Shown: positions 50,906-61,064, counted from the first letter of the stretch. The stretch: 64,000 nucleotides of DNA from Eubacteriaceae bacterium CHKCI004 (GCA_900016875.1 FCNR01000036.1:1-64000); one strand, 5' to 3'. Notes: generated by a model from the letters alone, not told the origin. Program-made: numbers and translations.

Positions 50906-52063
50906 CTATTTCATTTCTTTTGCAAGCGCAGCGATTTCCTCTTCGTTAGCAGGAGTCATTGCGGACTTGATAGTAACCGTCGTATCAGCAAAAGTAATAT
51001 TAGCGGATTTATCAAAGGCCGCTTTCATCACTTTGGCTGCTGTCGGCGCCCAGGTACCATTCTCAATAAAGGCCACTTTACGATTCTGATAGCCTCTCTC
51101 TGTAATTTCCGCCAGGAAATCACGCATGAACGGAAATACCTCCGCATTATATGTAGTGGATGCAAGAACCATCTTGCCGTAACGGAAGGCATCTTCCACA
51201 GCCTCTGCCATATCACAGCGGGCCAGGTCATTTACCACAACCTTCGGGCAGCCTTCTTCTTCCAGTTTCTTTGCCAGAAGCTCCACTGCTTTTCTGGTAT
51301 TGCCATATACAGAGGTGTAAGCAATGACTGTTCCCTCTGTCTCCACACCGTAAGAAGACCAGGTGTTATACAGATCAAGGTAATAACCGAGGTTCTCATT
51401 TAATACCGGACCATGGAGCGGGCAGATTACCTGGATATCCAGAGCAGACGCCTTTTGTAAAAGCTTCTGCACCATGAGACCGTATTTGCCAACGATACCG
51501 ATGTAGTATCTTCTCGCCTCGCAGGCCCATTCCTCTTCCACGTCCAGCGCGCCGAACTTACCAAAACCATCGGCGGAGAACAATACCTTATCCGCAGAAT
51601 CATAGGTTACCATAACTTCCGGCCAGTGTACCATCGGAGCAAACACAAAAGTAAAGGTATGTTTACCGGAAGAAAGAGTCTCTCCGTCTTTTACAACCAG
51701 TCTTCTATCAGCAAAGTCTGTGCCGAAGAACTGTTTTACCATATTGAAAGCCATGGCGTTGGCAACGATCTTCACTTCCGGATATGCTTCCGCAAAAGCC
51801 GCGATATTGGCGGAATGATCCGGCTCCATGTGCTGAATGATAAGATAATCCGGTTTCCGGCCGTCCAATACCTCCGCCACGTTGGCAAGCCACTCATCTT
51901 TGAAATGCGCGTCCACCGTGTCAAATACAACCACCTTCTCATCCATTACCACATAAGAGTTATAAGCCATACCATTTGGAACCACATACTGGCCTTCAAA
52001 CAAATCAATCTGATGATCATTGACTCCCACGTAATAGATATCCTCTGTTACTTTACTAAACAT
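50906..52063 (-). CDS. fprA: Flavodiiron protein (A-type flavoprotein FprA)
   Basis: A 385-residue flavodiiron protein that reduces O2 to water, or NO, in anaerobes. The metallo-beta-lactamase-like domain has the diiron ligands in IIQHMEPDHSAN, FAPMVHWPEVM, FSADGFG and CPLHGPV. The C-terminal flavodoxin domain begins at IAYTSVYGNTRKAVELLA. ATG 52063 (MFSKVTEDIYYVG) follows GAGGTGA; a GTG three codons earlier lies in that site. A TATAAT stands upstream on the - strand near 52095. Confidence 0.93.
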   Translation of the reverse strand: MFSKVTEDIYYVGVNDHQIDLFEGQYVVPNGMAYNSYVVMDEKVVVFDTVDAHFKDEWLANVAEVLDGRKPDYLIIQHMEPDHSANIAAFAEAYPEVKIVANAMAFNMVKQFFGTDFADRRLVVKDGETLSSGKHTFTFVFAPMVHWPEVMVTYDSADKVLFSADGFGKFGALDVEEEWACEARRYYIGIVGKYGLMVQKLLQKASALDIQVICPLHGPVLNENLGYYLDLYNTWSSYGVETEGTVIAYTSVYGNTRKAVELLAKKLEEEGCPKVVVNDLARCDMAEAVEDAFRYGKMVLASTTYNAEVFPFMRDFLAEITERGYQNRKVAFIENGTWAPTAAKVMKAAFDKSANITFADTTVTIKSAMTPANEEEIAALAKEMK

Positions 52064-52259
52064 TTTGTTCACCTCATAAAATAAAAATGTATCATTATAT
52101 TTTTTAGTGCCGCGAATAAAAGATTAAAAGTTGCAGACAATCTGTCTTTTATTGGTCAGCAAGTTGATTATAAGGGATTTTCCACGAAAAAACAAGTATT
52201 CCGCCATACATTTGCTGTATCTTTACAGAAACAAAATTCTCAATAAATGTAAGAAACTG

Positions 52260-54017
52260 CTACACATTCGCGAACTGACTGTTATACAGCTGCGCATAAA
52301 AACCATCCTGCGCCAGCAGACTTTCATGATCGCCCTGCTCGATGATCCTGCCGTTTTTCATCACGAGAATCGTATCCGCATTCTGTATTGTAGAAAGGCG
52401 GTGGGCGACGATAAAACTGGTTCTCCCCTCCATGAGCTTGGCAAATGCGTTCTGAATCTTTTGTTCCGTTCTTGTATCAATCGATGAGGTCGCCTCGTCC
52501 AGGATCAACATTGCCGGCACATGCAGCATGACTCTCGTAATACACAAAAGCTGTTTCTGTCCCTGACTCATGCCGGCGCCGTCCTCTGTAATCCACGTAT
52601 CAAGGCCCTTCGGCATTTTCTTTATGAAACTATAGGAATGCGCTTCCTTGGCCGCATGTATGATCTCCTCGTCAGTAAAAACGTCACTGCCCAGAGTGAT
52701 ATTATCCCGGACAGTTCCTGTTTTCAGCCAGGTATCCTGCAGTACCATACCATAGGAATCTCTGAGACTGTATCTGGTCACCTGCCGGATATCTTCGCCG
52801 TCTACCTGAATGGCGCCCGCATTTACGTCATAGAACCTCATGAGAAGATTAATAATCGTTGTCTTTCCGCATCCCGTGGGCCCTACGATAGCCACTCTTT
52901 GTCCTTTCTTTACCTGCAGGTTAAAATCCTCAATGAGTTTCTTCTCCGGTTCATAAGAAAACTTTACATGGGAAAGAGATACATCTCCTTTCACGTGGAC
53001 AAGTTCTTTTGCATCTGCAGGCTCCGGCGTCTGCGGCGTTTCGTCGATAAGTTCGAAAATACGTGCCGCGCAGGCAAACGCATTTTGTAATTCTGTCACC
53101 ACACCGGAAATCTCGTTGAACGGTTTGGTATATTGATTGGCATAGCTCAGCAGCACCGTAAGCTGTCCCACAGATAATCCGCCGGTCAGCGCCGTGAGCG
53201 CTCCGCTTAAGGCTACGCTGGCATAAACAATGCTGTTGACAAACCGGGTGCAGGGATTAGTGAGAGAAGAATAAAAAGTTGCCTGCAAAGAACAGTCTCT
53301 CAGACGTTCATTAATCTCGTCAAATCGTTCCTGCGCTCTTTGTTCATAGCCAAAAGCCTTCACAACCTTCTGTCCTTCCATCATTTCTTCTGTGAGCGCC
53401 GTTTCCTGTCCTCTGGTCTCCGACTGAAGCCGGAACATAGAATAAGTATGACTGGCGATAAATCGCGCCACAAACAAAGATATCGGCGTCAGACATACTA
53501 CCAGCAGAGCAATCCACACATGAATAGAGAACATAAAACCTATGGTCCCTAAAATAGTGATGACTCCCGTGAAAAACTGGGTGAAACCCATAAGAAGTCC
53601 GTCGGCAAACTGATCCACGTCAGCGATGACACGGCTCACCACGTCCCCGTAGGAATGACCGTCCACATATTTCAGAGGAAGAATTTCAATTTTTTCTATG
53701 GCGCGGTTTCTGATATCCCGGGTCACATGAAACGTGATGCGATTATTACAGATATTCATTATCCACTGTGCAAGCCCGGTCACAATGGCGGCTGCCACTC
53801 CGGACAGGAGAATTTTTCCAATGACGGTAAAATGAACCTGCCCCGGTCCGATAATATGATCAATAGCCTTCCCCATCAATATCGGCAGATACAACGTTCC
53901 CGCAACCGTCGCCGCCGCCGTGAGCAGAGACAGGATCACAAAAAACCTATGAGGCTTCAGATAAGTCCAGAGGCGCGCCGCCGTTTCTTTCTGCGTCATT
54001 TTTTTCTTCTTTTCCAT
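52260..54017 (-). CDS. ABC exporter half-transporter (second subunit)
   Basis: A 585-residue ABC exporter subunit: a six-helix membrane domain (about 1-320) and an ATPase domain with Walker A VGPTGCGKTTI, signature MSQGQKQLL (a variant of LSGGQ), Walker B MLILDEATSSID and H-loop IVAHRLST. The ATPase site is complete. It follows the partner subunit by two bases with AAGGAGG as ribosome site, forming a heterodimer of the multidrug/peptide exporter type. The substrate is unknown. Confidence 0.92.
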   Translation of the reverse strand: MEKKKKMTQKETAARLWTYLKPHRFFVILSLLTAAATVAGTLYLPILMGKAIDHIIGPGQVHFTVIGKILLSGVAAAIVTGLAQWIMNICNNRITFHVTRDIRNRAIEKIEILPLKYVDGHSYGDVVSRVIADVDQFADGLLMGFTQFFTGVITILGTIGFMFSIHVWIALLVVCLTPISLFVARFIASHTYSMFRLQSETRGQETALTEEMMEGQKVVKAFGYEQRAQERFDEINERLRDCSLQATFYSSLTNPCTRFVNSIVYASVALSGALTALTGGLSVGQLTVLLSYANQYTKPFNEISGVVTELQNAFACAARIFELIDETPQTPEPADAKELVHVKGDVSLSHVKFSYEPEKKLIEDFNLQVKKGQRVAIVGPTGCGKTTIINLLMRFYDVNAGAIQVDGEDIRQVTRYSLRDSYGMVLQDTWLKTGTVRDNITLGSDVFTDEEIIHAAKEAHSYSFIKKMPKGLDTWITEDGAGMSQGQKQLLCITRVMLHVPAMLILDEATSSIDTRTEQKIQNAFAKLMEGRTSFIVAHRLSTIQNADTILVMKNGRIIEQGDHESLLAQDGFYAQLYNSQFANV

Positions 54018-54019
54018 GG

Positions 54020-55756
54020 TTATGCCTCCTTCTTAAACTGTGTCTCATAAATTTCCCGGTAAATGTCGCATTCTTGCAGCAGGGAAGCGTGGTCACCCAT
54101 ACCCGCGATCTTTCCGTCATCCAGCACGATAATTTTATCGGCATGCATCAGAGACGATGCCCTCTGTGCCACAATAAACACGGTCGGTTTATGTTTCATT
54201 TCTTTGATTGCCTGACGCAGCCGGGCATCCGTCGCGAAGTCAAGGGCCGAAGCACTGTCGTCCATGATAAGCACCGGCGCTTTTTTCAGCAGTGCCCTGG
54301 CCAGTGTCAGCCTCTGCTTCTGACCGCCGGACAGATTTCTGCCGCCCTGCTCTACATAAGCATCAAGCCTGCCGTCTTTCTCATCCACAAATTCTTTTGC
54401 CTGTGAAATGGCAAGAGCTTCCTCTATCTCCTGTTCGGCAGCTTCCGGCACCCCCATCAGGAGATTACTCCGGATAGTTCCCGCAAAAAGCTGTGCTTTC
54501 TGCGGCACCACCGACACCATATTCCGAAGTTCCCGGAAACTGTATTCCTTCACATCATGCCCGAAAAGCGAAACTGTCCCGGATACTGCATCATAAAAAC
54601 GAGGGATTAAATTCACAAGAGTGGTTTTACCGGCTCCGGTGCCTCCGATAATGCCGATAGTCTCTCCCGGTTCCACACGAAAAGTAATATCGCTGACAGC
54701 CGCTTCTCCTCCCTCATTATAGCAGAAGGAAACGTCTGAAAACTCTACCGCCGGAACGCCAGACTGCTTCTCCGGATAAAAAGAGGAATACTCCAGGCTG
54801 CCTTCCTTCATCTCCGGCGCGATCGCAAAAATATCCTGCACACGATTCACACTGGCGAGAGCCTTTGTGATGGTCACGATCAGGTTGGCAAATTTGATAA
54901 GCTCCACCAGAATCTGAGACAGATAGTTATAAAGAGCCACCACTTCACCCTGAGAAAGAGAGCCTTCATTTACCCGCACGGCTCCGGTCTGAATGAGCAC
55001 AATGATCGCCAGATTGATGATCACGAGAGTCAGCGGATTGGTCAGACCTGAAATCATACCCGCCAGTTTCTGCAGCGCTGTCAGCCGGTCATTACCTGCA
55101 AAAAACGCTTCTTTCTCGCTCTCTTCTCTGTTGAACGCGCGAATAACGCGCACGCCGGTCAGATTCTCCCGGGTTATGTTCAGAATATGATCGAGCGCCG
55201 CCTGCACTCTCTTATAGATAGGTTTCGTCACACCCATGACCGTAAAGACTACCAGGGACAGCAGCGGAATGGTCACAACAAAAATCAGCGCTGCCCGCAC
55301 ATCAATGGTAAACGCCATGATCATGGCGCCGAACACGATAAACGGGGACCGGAGAAACAGGCGCAGCACCATGTTGATGCCGTTCTGCACCTGATTAATA
55401 TCGCTGGTCATACGGGTGATAAGGGTGGAACTGCCGATATCATCCATTTCCCTGTATCCAAATGATAAAATGTGCGAAAACAGCCGGGAGCGCATGGCCG
55501 AAGCCGCTCCCACCGCCGATTTTGCCGCGAAATACTGCGCTGTGATGGAAAACAAAAGACCAATAAGCGCCAGCGCGAAAAGTACCAGACACATCATAAA
55601 AATGTAACGCCTGCTGCCCGTGTAAATGCCTTTATCAATGATGGCTGCAACCACCAGAGGCACCAGCAGTTCCAGCATCGCCTCCAGCATCTTAAACAAG
55701 GGCGCGAGGATACTTTCCTTTTTATAGTCTTTCATAAACCGGATAATCATTTTCAT
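54020..55756 (-). CDS. ABC exporter half-transporter (first subunit)
   Basis: A 578-residue ABC exporter subunit with a six-helix membrane domain (about 1-310) and an ATPase domain: Walker A IGGTGAGKTTL, signature NLSGGQKQRL and Walker B VLIMDDSASALD. In place of Glu after Walker B there is Asp-Asp-Ser, and the H-loop is VAQRAS, so one ATP site of the heterodimer is degenerate, as in BmrCD- and TM287/288-type exporters. The second subunit follows at once. Confidence 0.92.
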   Translation of the reverse strand: MKMIIRFMKDYKKESILAPLFKMLEAMLELLVPLVVAAIIDKGIYTGSRRYIFMMCLVLFALALIGLLFSITAQYFAAKSAVGAASAMRSRLFSHILSFGYREMDDIGSSTLITRMTSDINQVQNGINMVLRLFLRSPFIVFGAMIMAFTIDVRAALIFVVTIPLLSLVVFTVMGVTKPIYKRVQAALDHILNITRENLTGVRVIRAFNREESEKEAFFAGNDRLTALQKLAGMISGLTNPLTLVIINLAIIVLIQTGAVRVNEGSLSQGEVVALYNYLSQILVELIKFANLIVTITKALASVNRVQDIFAIAPEMKEGSLEYSSFYPEKQSGVPAVEFSDVSFCYNEGGEAAVSDITFRVEPGETIGIIGGTGAGKTTLVNLIPRFYDAVSGTVSLFGHDVKEYSFRELRNMVSVVPQKAQLFAGTIRSNLLMGVPEAAEQEIEEALAISQAKEFVDEKDGRLDAYVEQGGRNLSGGQKQRLTLARALLKKAPVLIMDDSASALDFATDARLRQAIKEMKHKPTVFIVAQRASSLMHADKIIVLDDGKIAGMGDHASLLQECDIYREIYETQFKKEA

Positions 55757-55855
55757 AACTTATACTTCCTTTTCCTGACTATTTTCTTCCCGATTAGTCT
55801 ATCATTTTTTCCTGTAGTTTAAAAGTTTAAAATCATTTTTTCTTTCCGTACATTC

Positions 55856-55885
55856 TTGCCATTTTCCCGCTCCTTAAACTATAAT
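55856..55885 (+). promoter_or_regulatory. Promoter of the response regulator operon
   Basis: TTGCCA (55856-55861), an 18-base spacer and TATAAT (55880-55885), 64 bases before the start codon at 55949. Confidence 0.7.
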
Positions 55886-55908
55886 AAGTCTCGAACGCAA
55901 CTTTCTTT

Positions 55909-55950
55909 ATTATAGATGAGAACTGCCATATTATAGAGGAGAACTACCAT
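55909..55950 (+). repeat. Tandem 21-base repeat spanning the ribosome site
   Basis: Copy 1 (55909-55929) and copy 2 (55930-55950) are adjacent and differ at two bases. Copy 2 has GAGGAG, the ribosome site, where copy 1 has GATGAG, and it runs into the start codon. It looks like a recent duplication that may tune translation. Confidence 0.8.
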
Positions 55951-56650
55951 GCAAAAAATATTATTACTGGAAGATGACGCCAGTCTGATCGACGGACTGG
56001 AATACAGCCTGAAAAAGAAAAATTTTTCCGTGGATACCGCACGGTCTCTGGCTGAAGCGAGAGCGCTTCTGTCCTCTGTATCATATACCCTTTTACTTCT
56101 TGATGTCACCCTGCCTGACGGAAACGGTTTCGATCTGTGTGAGGAAATACGAAAAAACGGCAACGCAGTACCTATCATTTTCCTTACGGCTTCTGACGAA
56201 GAATTTCATGTGATCCGCGGTCTGGACAGCGGCGGAGACGACTATATCACAAAGCCTTTTCGTCTGGGCGAACTTTTCTCCCGGATTCGGGCTTTGCTCC
56301 GAAGAAGCGGCAGCAAAAACATTCCGGGTGAGGATTCCTCTGTCCTTACTTCCGGAAATATTTCCATCGATCTGCTCACCAGCCGTGTCACCCTTTATGG
56401 CCAGCCGCTGGAGCTGACCTCTGCCGAATACCGCCTTCTCTGCCTGCTGGTACGAAACGCAGGACTAGTGGTCACCCGCAGTATGATCCTTGATGAACTC
56501 TGGGACGGAGCCGGACATTTTGTAGATGATAATACTCTCTCCGTCTATATCCGTCGTCTGCGGGAAAAAATAGAAAAAAATCCTTCCCGGCCCGAACTTC
56601 TCACAACCGTTCGCGGTTTCGGATACCGGTGGAACGAGGTGAGACAATGA
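55949..56650 (+). CDS. OmpR-family response regulator
   Basis: A 233-residue response regulator. The receiver domain has LLLEDDASL, the phosphoacceptor Asp in LLLLDVTLPDGNGF, Thr in FLTASDEEF and Lys in YITKPFRLGEL. The C-terminal winged helix (about 130-230) carries LTSAEYRLLCLLVRNAG and TLSVYIRRLREKIE. The kinase gene starts four bases before its stop codon (ATGA overlap). Together with the downstream ABC genes this resembles a BceRS-type module. Confidence 0.92.
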   Translation: MQKILLLEDDASLIDGLEYSLKKKNFSVDTARSLAEARALLSSVSYTLLLLDVTLPDGNGFDLCEEIRKNGNAVPIIFLTASDEEFHVIRGLDSGGDDYITKPFRLGELFSRIRALLRRSGSKNIPGEDSSVLTSGNISIDLLTSRVTLYGQPLELTSAEYRLLCLLVRNAGLVVTRSMILDELWDGAGHFVDDNTLSVYIRRLREKIEKNPSRPELLTTVRGFGYRWNEVRQ

Positions 56651-57885
56651 CATTATTACAAGATAAACGACAGCGTACTCTGATTCTGACCACCATTTTT
56701 CTTCTCAGCTTTCTGCTGGTCGGCATGTTTGCCCTGAACCTTTTGCAGGAACAACGGATACAGCATCTGGCGCTGACCCGAACCAACGCTATGGTGAGCG
56801 CCTTGCTTGAAGACGGAGTCCCGGCCGACGTCTGCGCCAGGGCCGTCACCGGAAACAGGATATCCTCCGAGGGAGCGGCTCTCCTTCGCAAGCTGGGATT
56901 TTCTGCAAACAACAGTTTTTCTGTTCACGAAACACAGAACACATTCCTCACGGCGACGCTGCTTTTTATCTCCTTTACCGGCTGTCTGCAGCTTCTTGTT
57001 CTGTTTCTTTTTGTCCGGAAACAGGAATCCCTCTATAGAGAAGCAGCAGAAACGGTCACCCGTTACACCGGCGGCGACTTTTCACGTCTGCTTCCTCCGT
57101 GGGATAACGGCGGACTCTCCCATCTGTTCGACAAAATCAACACTATGGCAACGGCTCTCCAGGCAGGTCAGGAGACTGAAAAACAGGCAAGAATTTTTCT
57201 GAAAAATACTGTCTCTGACATTTCCCATCAATTAAAAACACCTCTTGCCGCCCTGTCCATGTACAACGAGATCATCCGGGATGAGACCAATCATCCTATG
57301 ACCGTGCAGACTTTTTCTGAAAAATCCGCTGCTTCCATAAACCGGATGGAACACCTCATCAAAACATTGCTGAAACTCACCCGCCTTGACGCCGGGGGCA
57401 TTGAATTCCATAAAGAAAGCTGTCCGGCCGGCATTCTGGTCCGCACATCCATTGAAGAGCTGACTACCAGAGCCGGGCGGGAGCAAAAAATTCTTTCTCT
57501 CCACGGAGAGGAACAGGCGCCGATCTTCTGTGACAAAGACTGGACCATGGAAGCCCTGGAAAACATCGTTAAGAACGCTCTTGACCATACGGATAACGGC
57601 GGTCATATCCGCATTTCATGGGAAAGCTCCCCGGACATGACGCGGCTGTCCGTCACCGACGACGGATCCGGTATCCCAGAAGAAGACATCCATCATATTT
57701 TCAAACGTTTTTACCGCAGCAAAAATGCCCGGGACGCCCAGGGAGTCGGTCTGGGGCTCCCTCTGGCTAAATCCATCATGGAGGGACAGGGAGGATTTCT
57801 CACCGTAGAAAGTTTTCCGGGAGCCGGAACTACTTTTCTTCTGTCTTTTCCCGGCAGTAAGGTTTCCCAGCTTACAAAACTGTAA
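56647..57885 (+). CDS. Sensor histidine kinase of an ABC-linked module
   Basis: A kinase of about 412 residues. Two membrane helices (near residues 12-32 and 95-118) enclose a loop of about 60 residues, longer than in strict intramembrane Bce kinases. HAMP-like linker, then the His of SDISHQLKTPLAALSMYNE, N box NIVKNALDHTDN, G1 DDGSGIP and G2 GVGLGLPLAKSIM. ATG 56647 follows GAGGTGAG. The response-regulator site for the ABC genes overlaps its last codons. Confidence 0.9.
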   Translation: MTLLQDKRQRTLILTTIFLLSFLLVGMFALNLLQEQRIQHLALTRTNAMVSALLEDGVPADVCARAVTGNRISSEGAALLRKLGFSANNSFSVHETQNTFLTATLLFISFTGCLQLLVLFLFVRKQESLYREAAETVTRYTGGDFSRLLPPWDNGGLSHLFDKINTMATALQAGQETEKQARIFLKNTVSDISHQLKTPLAALSMYNEIIRDETNHPMTVQTFSEKSAASINRMEHLIKTLLKLTRLDAGGIEFHKESCPAGILVRTSIEELTTRAGREQKILSLHGEEQAPIFCDKDWTMEALENIVKNALDHTDNGGHIRISWESSPDMTRLSVTDDGSGIPEEDIHHIFKRFYRSKNARDAQGVGLGLPLAKSIMEGQGGFLTVESFPGAGTTFLLSFPGSKVSQLTKL

Positions 57886-57924
57886 GACTGCATTCACCAG
57901 ACTGTAAGCTGCCTCTGACATAAT
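57871..57924 (+). promoter_or_regulatory. BceR-type operator and ABC promoter
   Basis: TTACA-AAAC-TGTAA lies at 57872-57885, and a second, weaker TCACC-AGAC-TGTAA at 57894-57907, with centres 22 bp apart (two helical turns). A CATAAT -10 box is at 57919-57924, and the -35 region is poor, as in an activator-dependent promoter. TTACA-N4-TGTAA-like repeats are the known sites of BceR-type regulators. Confidence 0.7.
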
Positions 57925-57946
57925 AAGAGCGTAAGGAGGTATGTAT

Positions 57947-58642
57947 ATGGAAATATTAAAAGTAGAACATGTTACAAAGATTTACGGCTCCGGCGAAAAC
58001 ACAGTGAAAGCTCTCAACGATGTCTCTTTCACTGTCCCCCGCGGAGAGTTTACCGCCATTGTAGGAGAGTCCGGTTCCGGAAAAAGCACTCTCCTAAACT
58101 GCATAGGCGCACTGGATCATCCGACCGGCGGAAAAGTGTATATCAATAATACTGATATTTTTGCCATGTCTGAAAAAAAACGGACAATTTTCCGGCGGCG
58201 CAATATCGGCTTTGTTTTCCAGTCCTTTCAGCTGGTTCCGGAACTAAATGTGGAACAGAACATCATTTTTCCTCTTCTTCTGGACTATCAGAGGCCCGAT
58301 CAGGATGCGGTAGATGAGATTCTCGAGGTGCTGGGACTCACAGAACGCCGCCGGCATCTGCCAAGCCAGCTTTCCGGCGGCCAGCAGCAGCGGGTGGCCA
58401 TTGGGCGGGCGCTGATCACCAAACCGATGCTGATCCTTGCCGATGAACCGACGGGAAATCTCGACTCACGGAGCAGCCGGGATGTGGTGGAGCTTCTGAC
58501 CGCCGCCTCCCGGAAATACCGCCAGACCATCCTGATGATCACGCACAATATCAATCTGACCAGCGCCGCCGACCGGGTGCTTCACGTCAGCGACGGCGTA
58601 TTAAAAGATTTGGGAGGGACCAGCGATGAAAAGTTATCTTAG
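57947..58642 (+). CDS. ABC transporter ATPase (MacB/BceA type)
   Basis: A 231-residue ATPase of the MacB/LolD/BceA type. Walker A is [14 protein letters not shown]-loop in [17 protein letters not shown], signature [15 protein letters not shown], Walker [14 protein letters not shown] and H-loop [11 protein letters not shown] 57947 is chosen as AAGGAGG lies seven bases upstream; ATG 57941 is too close. It overlaps the permease gene by 17 bases. Energises the permease in peptide-antibiotic protection or in lipid/protein work at the membrane. Confidence 0.93.
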   Translation: MEILKVEHVTKIYGSGENTVKALNDVSFTVPRGEFTAIVGESGSGKSTLLNCIGALDHPTGGKVYINNTDIFAMSEKKRTIFRRRNIGFVFQSFQLVPELNVEQNIIFPLLLDYQRPDQDAVDEILEVLGLTERRRHLPSQLSGGQQQRVAIGRALITKPMLILADEPTGNLDSRSSRDVVELLTAASRKYRQTILMITHNINLTSAADRVLHVSDGVLKDLGGTSDEKLS

Positions 58643-61007
58643 CCTCATTCCCATTTCCGCAAAAGTTCACCGGCGGCAGAACAAAATGACGCTGCTCTGT
58701 ATTATTCTGGCCGTCTTTCTGGTAAGCACTATTTTCAGTATGGCGGACATGGAACTCCGAAGTCAGAAGATCCGCGCTATCTATGACAATGGCAACTGGC
58801 ACATAGCCATCCAAAACATTTCACAGGAAGACGCCTCTCTCATCGCGCAGCGTCCTGATGTGGCCGCTTCTTCCTGGTATGCTGTGATGAATTATCGCCT
58901 GAAAGAAAATTATGCCTTAAACGGGTCGAAGGTCGCTATCTGCGGCGTAGAAGATACGCTGGTAAACGACATTATGAATAATCTTGGTTCGGGAGAGTTT
59001 CCTTATAAGAAGAATCAGATTCTCCTGACGGAAAATGCAAAGGATATCCTGGGCGTGGACATCGGCGATACAGTTACCCTCACCATTCCTTCCGGCGGGA
59101 CTATGAATTTTACCATTTCAGGCTTCAGCATCAATAACGTGCTGACCTCAAAAGTGGACGCCATTGCCGTCTTTATGTCTCTGCACACGTATCAGAATCT
59201 TTTCGCAGCTGTAAATCAGAAAACCATGACCGATTCCGATATGACGTACTATGTGCAGTTTAAAGAAAACTGCAACATGCGCCGTTCCATTCAGAATATC
59301 AAAGAAGAATATCAGCTGAATGATGACAAAGTGGGCGAGAACACCGCACTTCTGGGCGTCCTTGGATTCAGCAGCGATTCCTATATGACCGGTCTGTATG
59401 TGGCGGCTGTTGTCCTCTTCCTTTTTGTGCTGGCCGCCGGCGTTCTGATGATTGCCAGCAGCCTGAACAGCAGCGTCTCCAGGCGGACAGAATTTTTCGG
59501 CATGCTGCGATGTCTGGGAGCAGAGCCGAAACAAATCATGCGGTTCGTCCGTCTGGAAGCTCTGAACTGGTGTAAAGCCGCCATACCTGCCGGTGTTTTC
59601 CTCGGCCTTCTGGTCACATGGATTCTCTGCGCCATGCTCCGATACTTAAGTCCGGGCATGTTCGCAGAGCTGCCGGTTTTCGGCGTCAGCCTCTCCGGCA
59701 TCATCGCAGGCGCTGTCGTCGGCGTCCTTACTGTCCTTCTGGCAGCCGGCTCCCCGGCAAAAAAGGCTTCCCGGGTATCGCCGCTGACCGCAGTTTCCGG
59801 CAACGCCGGACCACAGACAAAAATCCGGCGGGCTGCCAATACCAGATTTTTAAAAGTCCATACAGCTCTGGGGCTGCACCACGCAAAACAAAATAAAAAG
59901 AATCTGCTCCTGATGACTGGTTCTTTTGCCATTAGCATCATACTCTTTCTGGGCTTTTCTGTTTTTGTGGATTTTATGCACCGTGCCCTGAATCCGCTGC
60001 AGCCTTACACGCCGGATCTCTCAGTCGCCGTCTCGGACAACAGCTGCATTATCGATAAGGGTCTGGCGCAGGAGATCGATGAGCTGGATTATGTAAAACG
60101 TGTCTATGGACGAAGCTTCGCAGACATCAGCGCCACCTGTGAAGGCCGCGATGTCACCGTCACGTTGATCTCTTATGAAGAAAACCAGTTCGGCTGGGCA
60201 GAGCAGAAAGGATGGGCTGCCGGAGGAGAAAAACTGCAGCAGGTGATGGACAGCGGAGGGAATACCGTTGGCAAAAACTACGTGCTGGCGGCACACAACA
60301 TGGCGCAGCCGCTGCAGGAAGGCGATCAGATCGTCACCGACCGGGGAACGCTGACCGTCTCCGACACATTGTATCAGTGTCCGTTCGATCTTGCCGGCAG
60401 CGACTGGATTCTCGTCTGTTCAGAAGAACTGTTCACAGCGATCACCGGAAACGACAATTATACCATTATTGATATTCAGCTGGAAGATAATGCCACCGAC
60501 GCCGACGTCAACGCCATCCGTCAGCTGGCCAGAGACAGCCTGGGCGGCCGTCTGGCATTTTCTGACCAGAGATTGAGCAATCAGGAAACCAGAGGAGCTT
60601 TCTTCTCTTTCGCCCTGTTTGTGTACGGTTTTCTTGCCATCATCGCCATGATTGCCGCCTTCAATATCATCAACAGCATCTCCATGAGCGTCTCAGCACA
60701 TATAAAACAGTACGGAGCCATGCGGGCGGTAGGTATTGAAATCGGACAGCTCACAAAGATGATCGGCGCGGAAACATTCGTCTACGCTTTCTGCGGCATT
60801 CTCAGCGGTGCTATCATCGGCCTACCGCTTCATTATTATATGTGGCAGATGCTCATTGCCAGCCGCTGGAACGATCCGTGGCATTTTCCTGCCTCAGCCT
60901 TCGCCGTCATCGTGCTGGTCATCGGTCTTTCCAGCAGCGCGGCTGTGTATGGCCCCGCAAAGAGAATCCGGGAAATGTCGGTGGTTGATGTGATATCCCA
61001 TGAATAA
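58626..61007 (+). CDS. FtsX-family ABC permease
   Basis: A 793-residue permease with two FtsX domains. One helix at residues 17-40, a first extracellular domain of about 200 residues, three helices (about 245-375), a helix near 430-455, a second extracellular domain and three final helices (about 660-785). This eight-helix plan is that of large FtsX/MacB-like permeases, not the ten-helix BceB. ATG 58626 follows GGGAGG. It is the last gene of the unit; a strong hairpin follows at 61030. Confidence 0.9.
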   Translation: MKSYLSLIPISAKVHRRQNKMTLLCIILAVFLVSTIFSMADMELRSQKIRAIYDNGNWHIAIQNISQEDASLIAQRPDVAASSWYAVMNYRLKENYALNGSKVAICGVEDTLVNDIMNNLGSGEFPYKKNQILLTENAKDILGVDIGDTVTLTIPSGGTMNFTISGFSINNVLTSKVDAIAVFMSLHTYQNLFAAVNQKTMTDSDMTYYVQFKENCNMRRSIQNIKEEYQLNDDKVGENTALLGVLGFSSDSYMTGLYVAAVVLFLFVLAAGVLMIASSLNSSVSRRTEFFGMLRCLGAEPKQIMRFVRLEALNWCKAAIPAGVFLGLLVTWILCAMLRYLSPGMFAELPVFGVSLSGIIAGAVVGVLTVLLAAGSPAKKASRVSPLTAVSGNAGPQTKIRRAANTRFLKVHTALGLHHAKQNKKNLLLMTGSFAISIILFLGFSVFVDFMHRALNPLQPYTPDLSVAVSDNSCIIDKGLAQEIDELDYVKRVYGRSFADISATCEGRDVTVTLISYEENQFGWAEQKGWAAGGEKLQQVMDSGGNTVGKNYVLAAHNMAQPLQEGDQIVTDRGTLTVSDTLYQCPFDLAGSDWILVCSEELFTAITGNDNYTIIDIQLEDNATDADVNAIRQLARDSLGGRLAFSDQRLSNQETRGAFFSFALFVYGFLAIIAMIAAFNIINSISMSVSAHIKQYGAMRAVGIEIGQLTKMIGAETFVYAFCGILSGAIIGLPLHYYMWQMLIASRWNDPWHFPASAFAVIVLVIGLSSSAAVYGPAKRIREMSVVDVISHE

Positions 61008-61029
61008 CAGCTGCCTCTTCCACGGCAGA

Positions 61030-61064
61030 GGGGCAGATGCGATTATGTTTATTGCATCTGCCCC
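61030..61064. terminator. Hairpin between convergent permease and kdgK genes
   Basis: GGGGCAGATGC (61030-61040) and GCATCTGCCCC (61054-61064) are perfect 11-bp arms with a 13-base loop. No long T-run follows on either side, but position between convergent genes fits a terminator. Confidence 0.65.
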
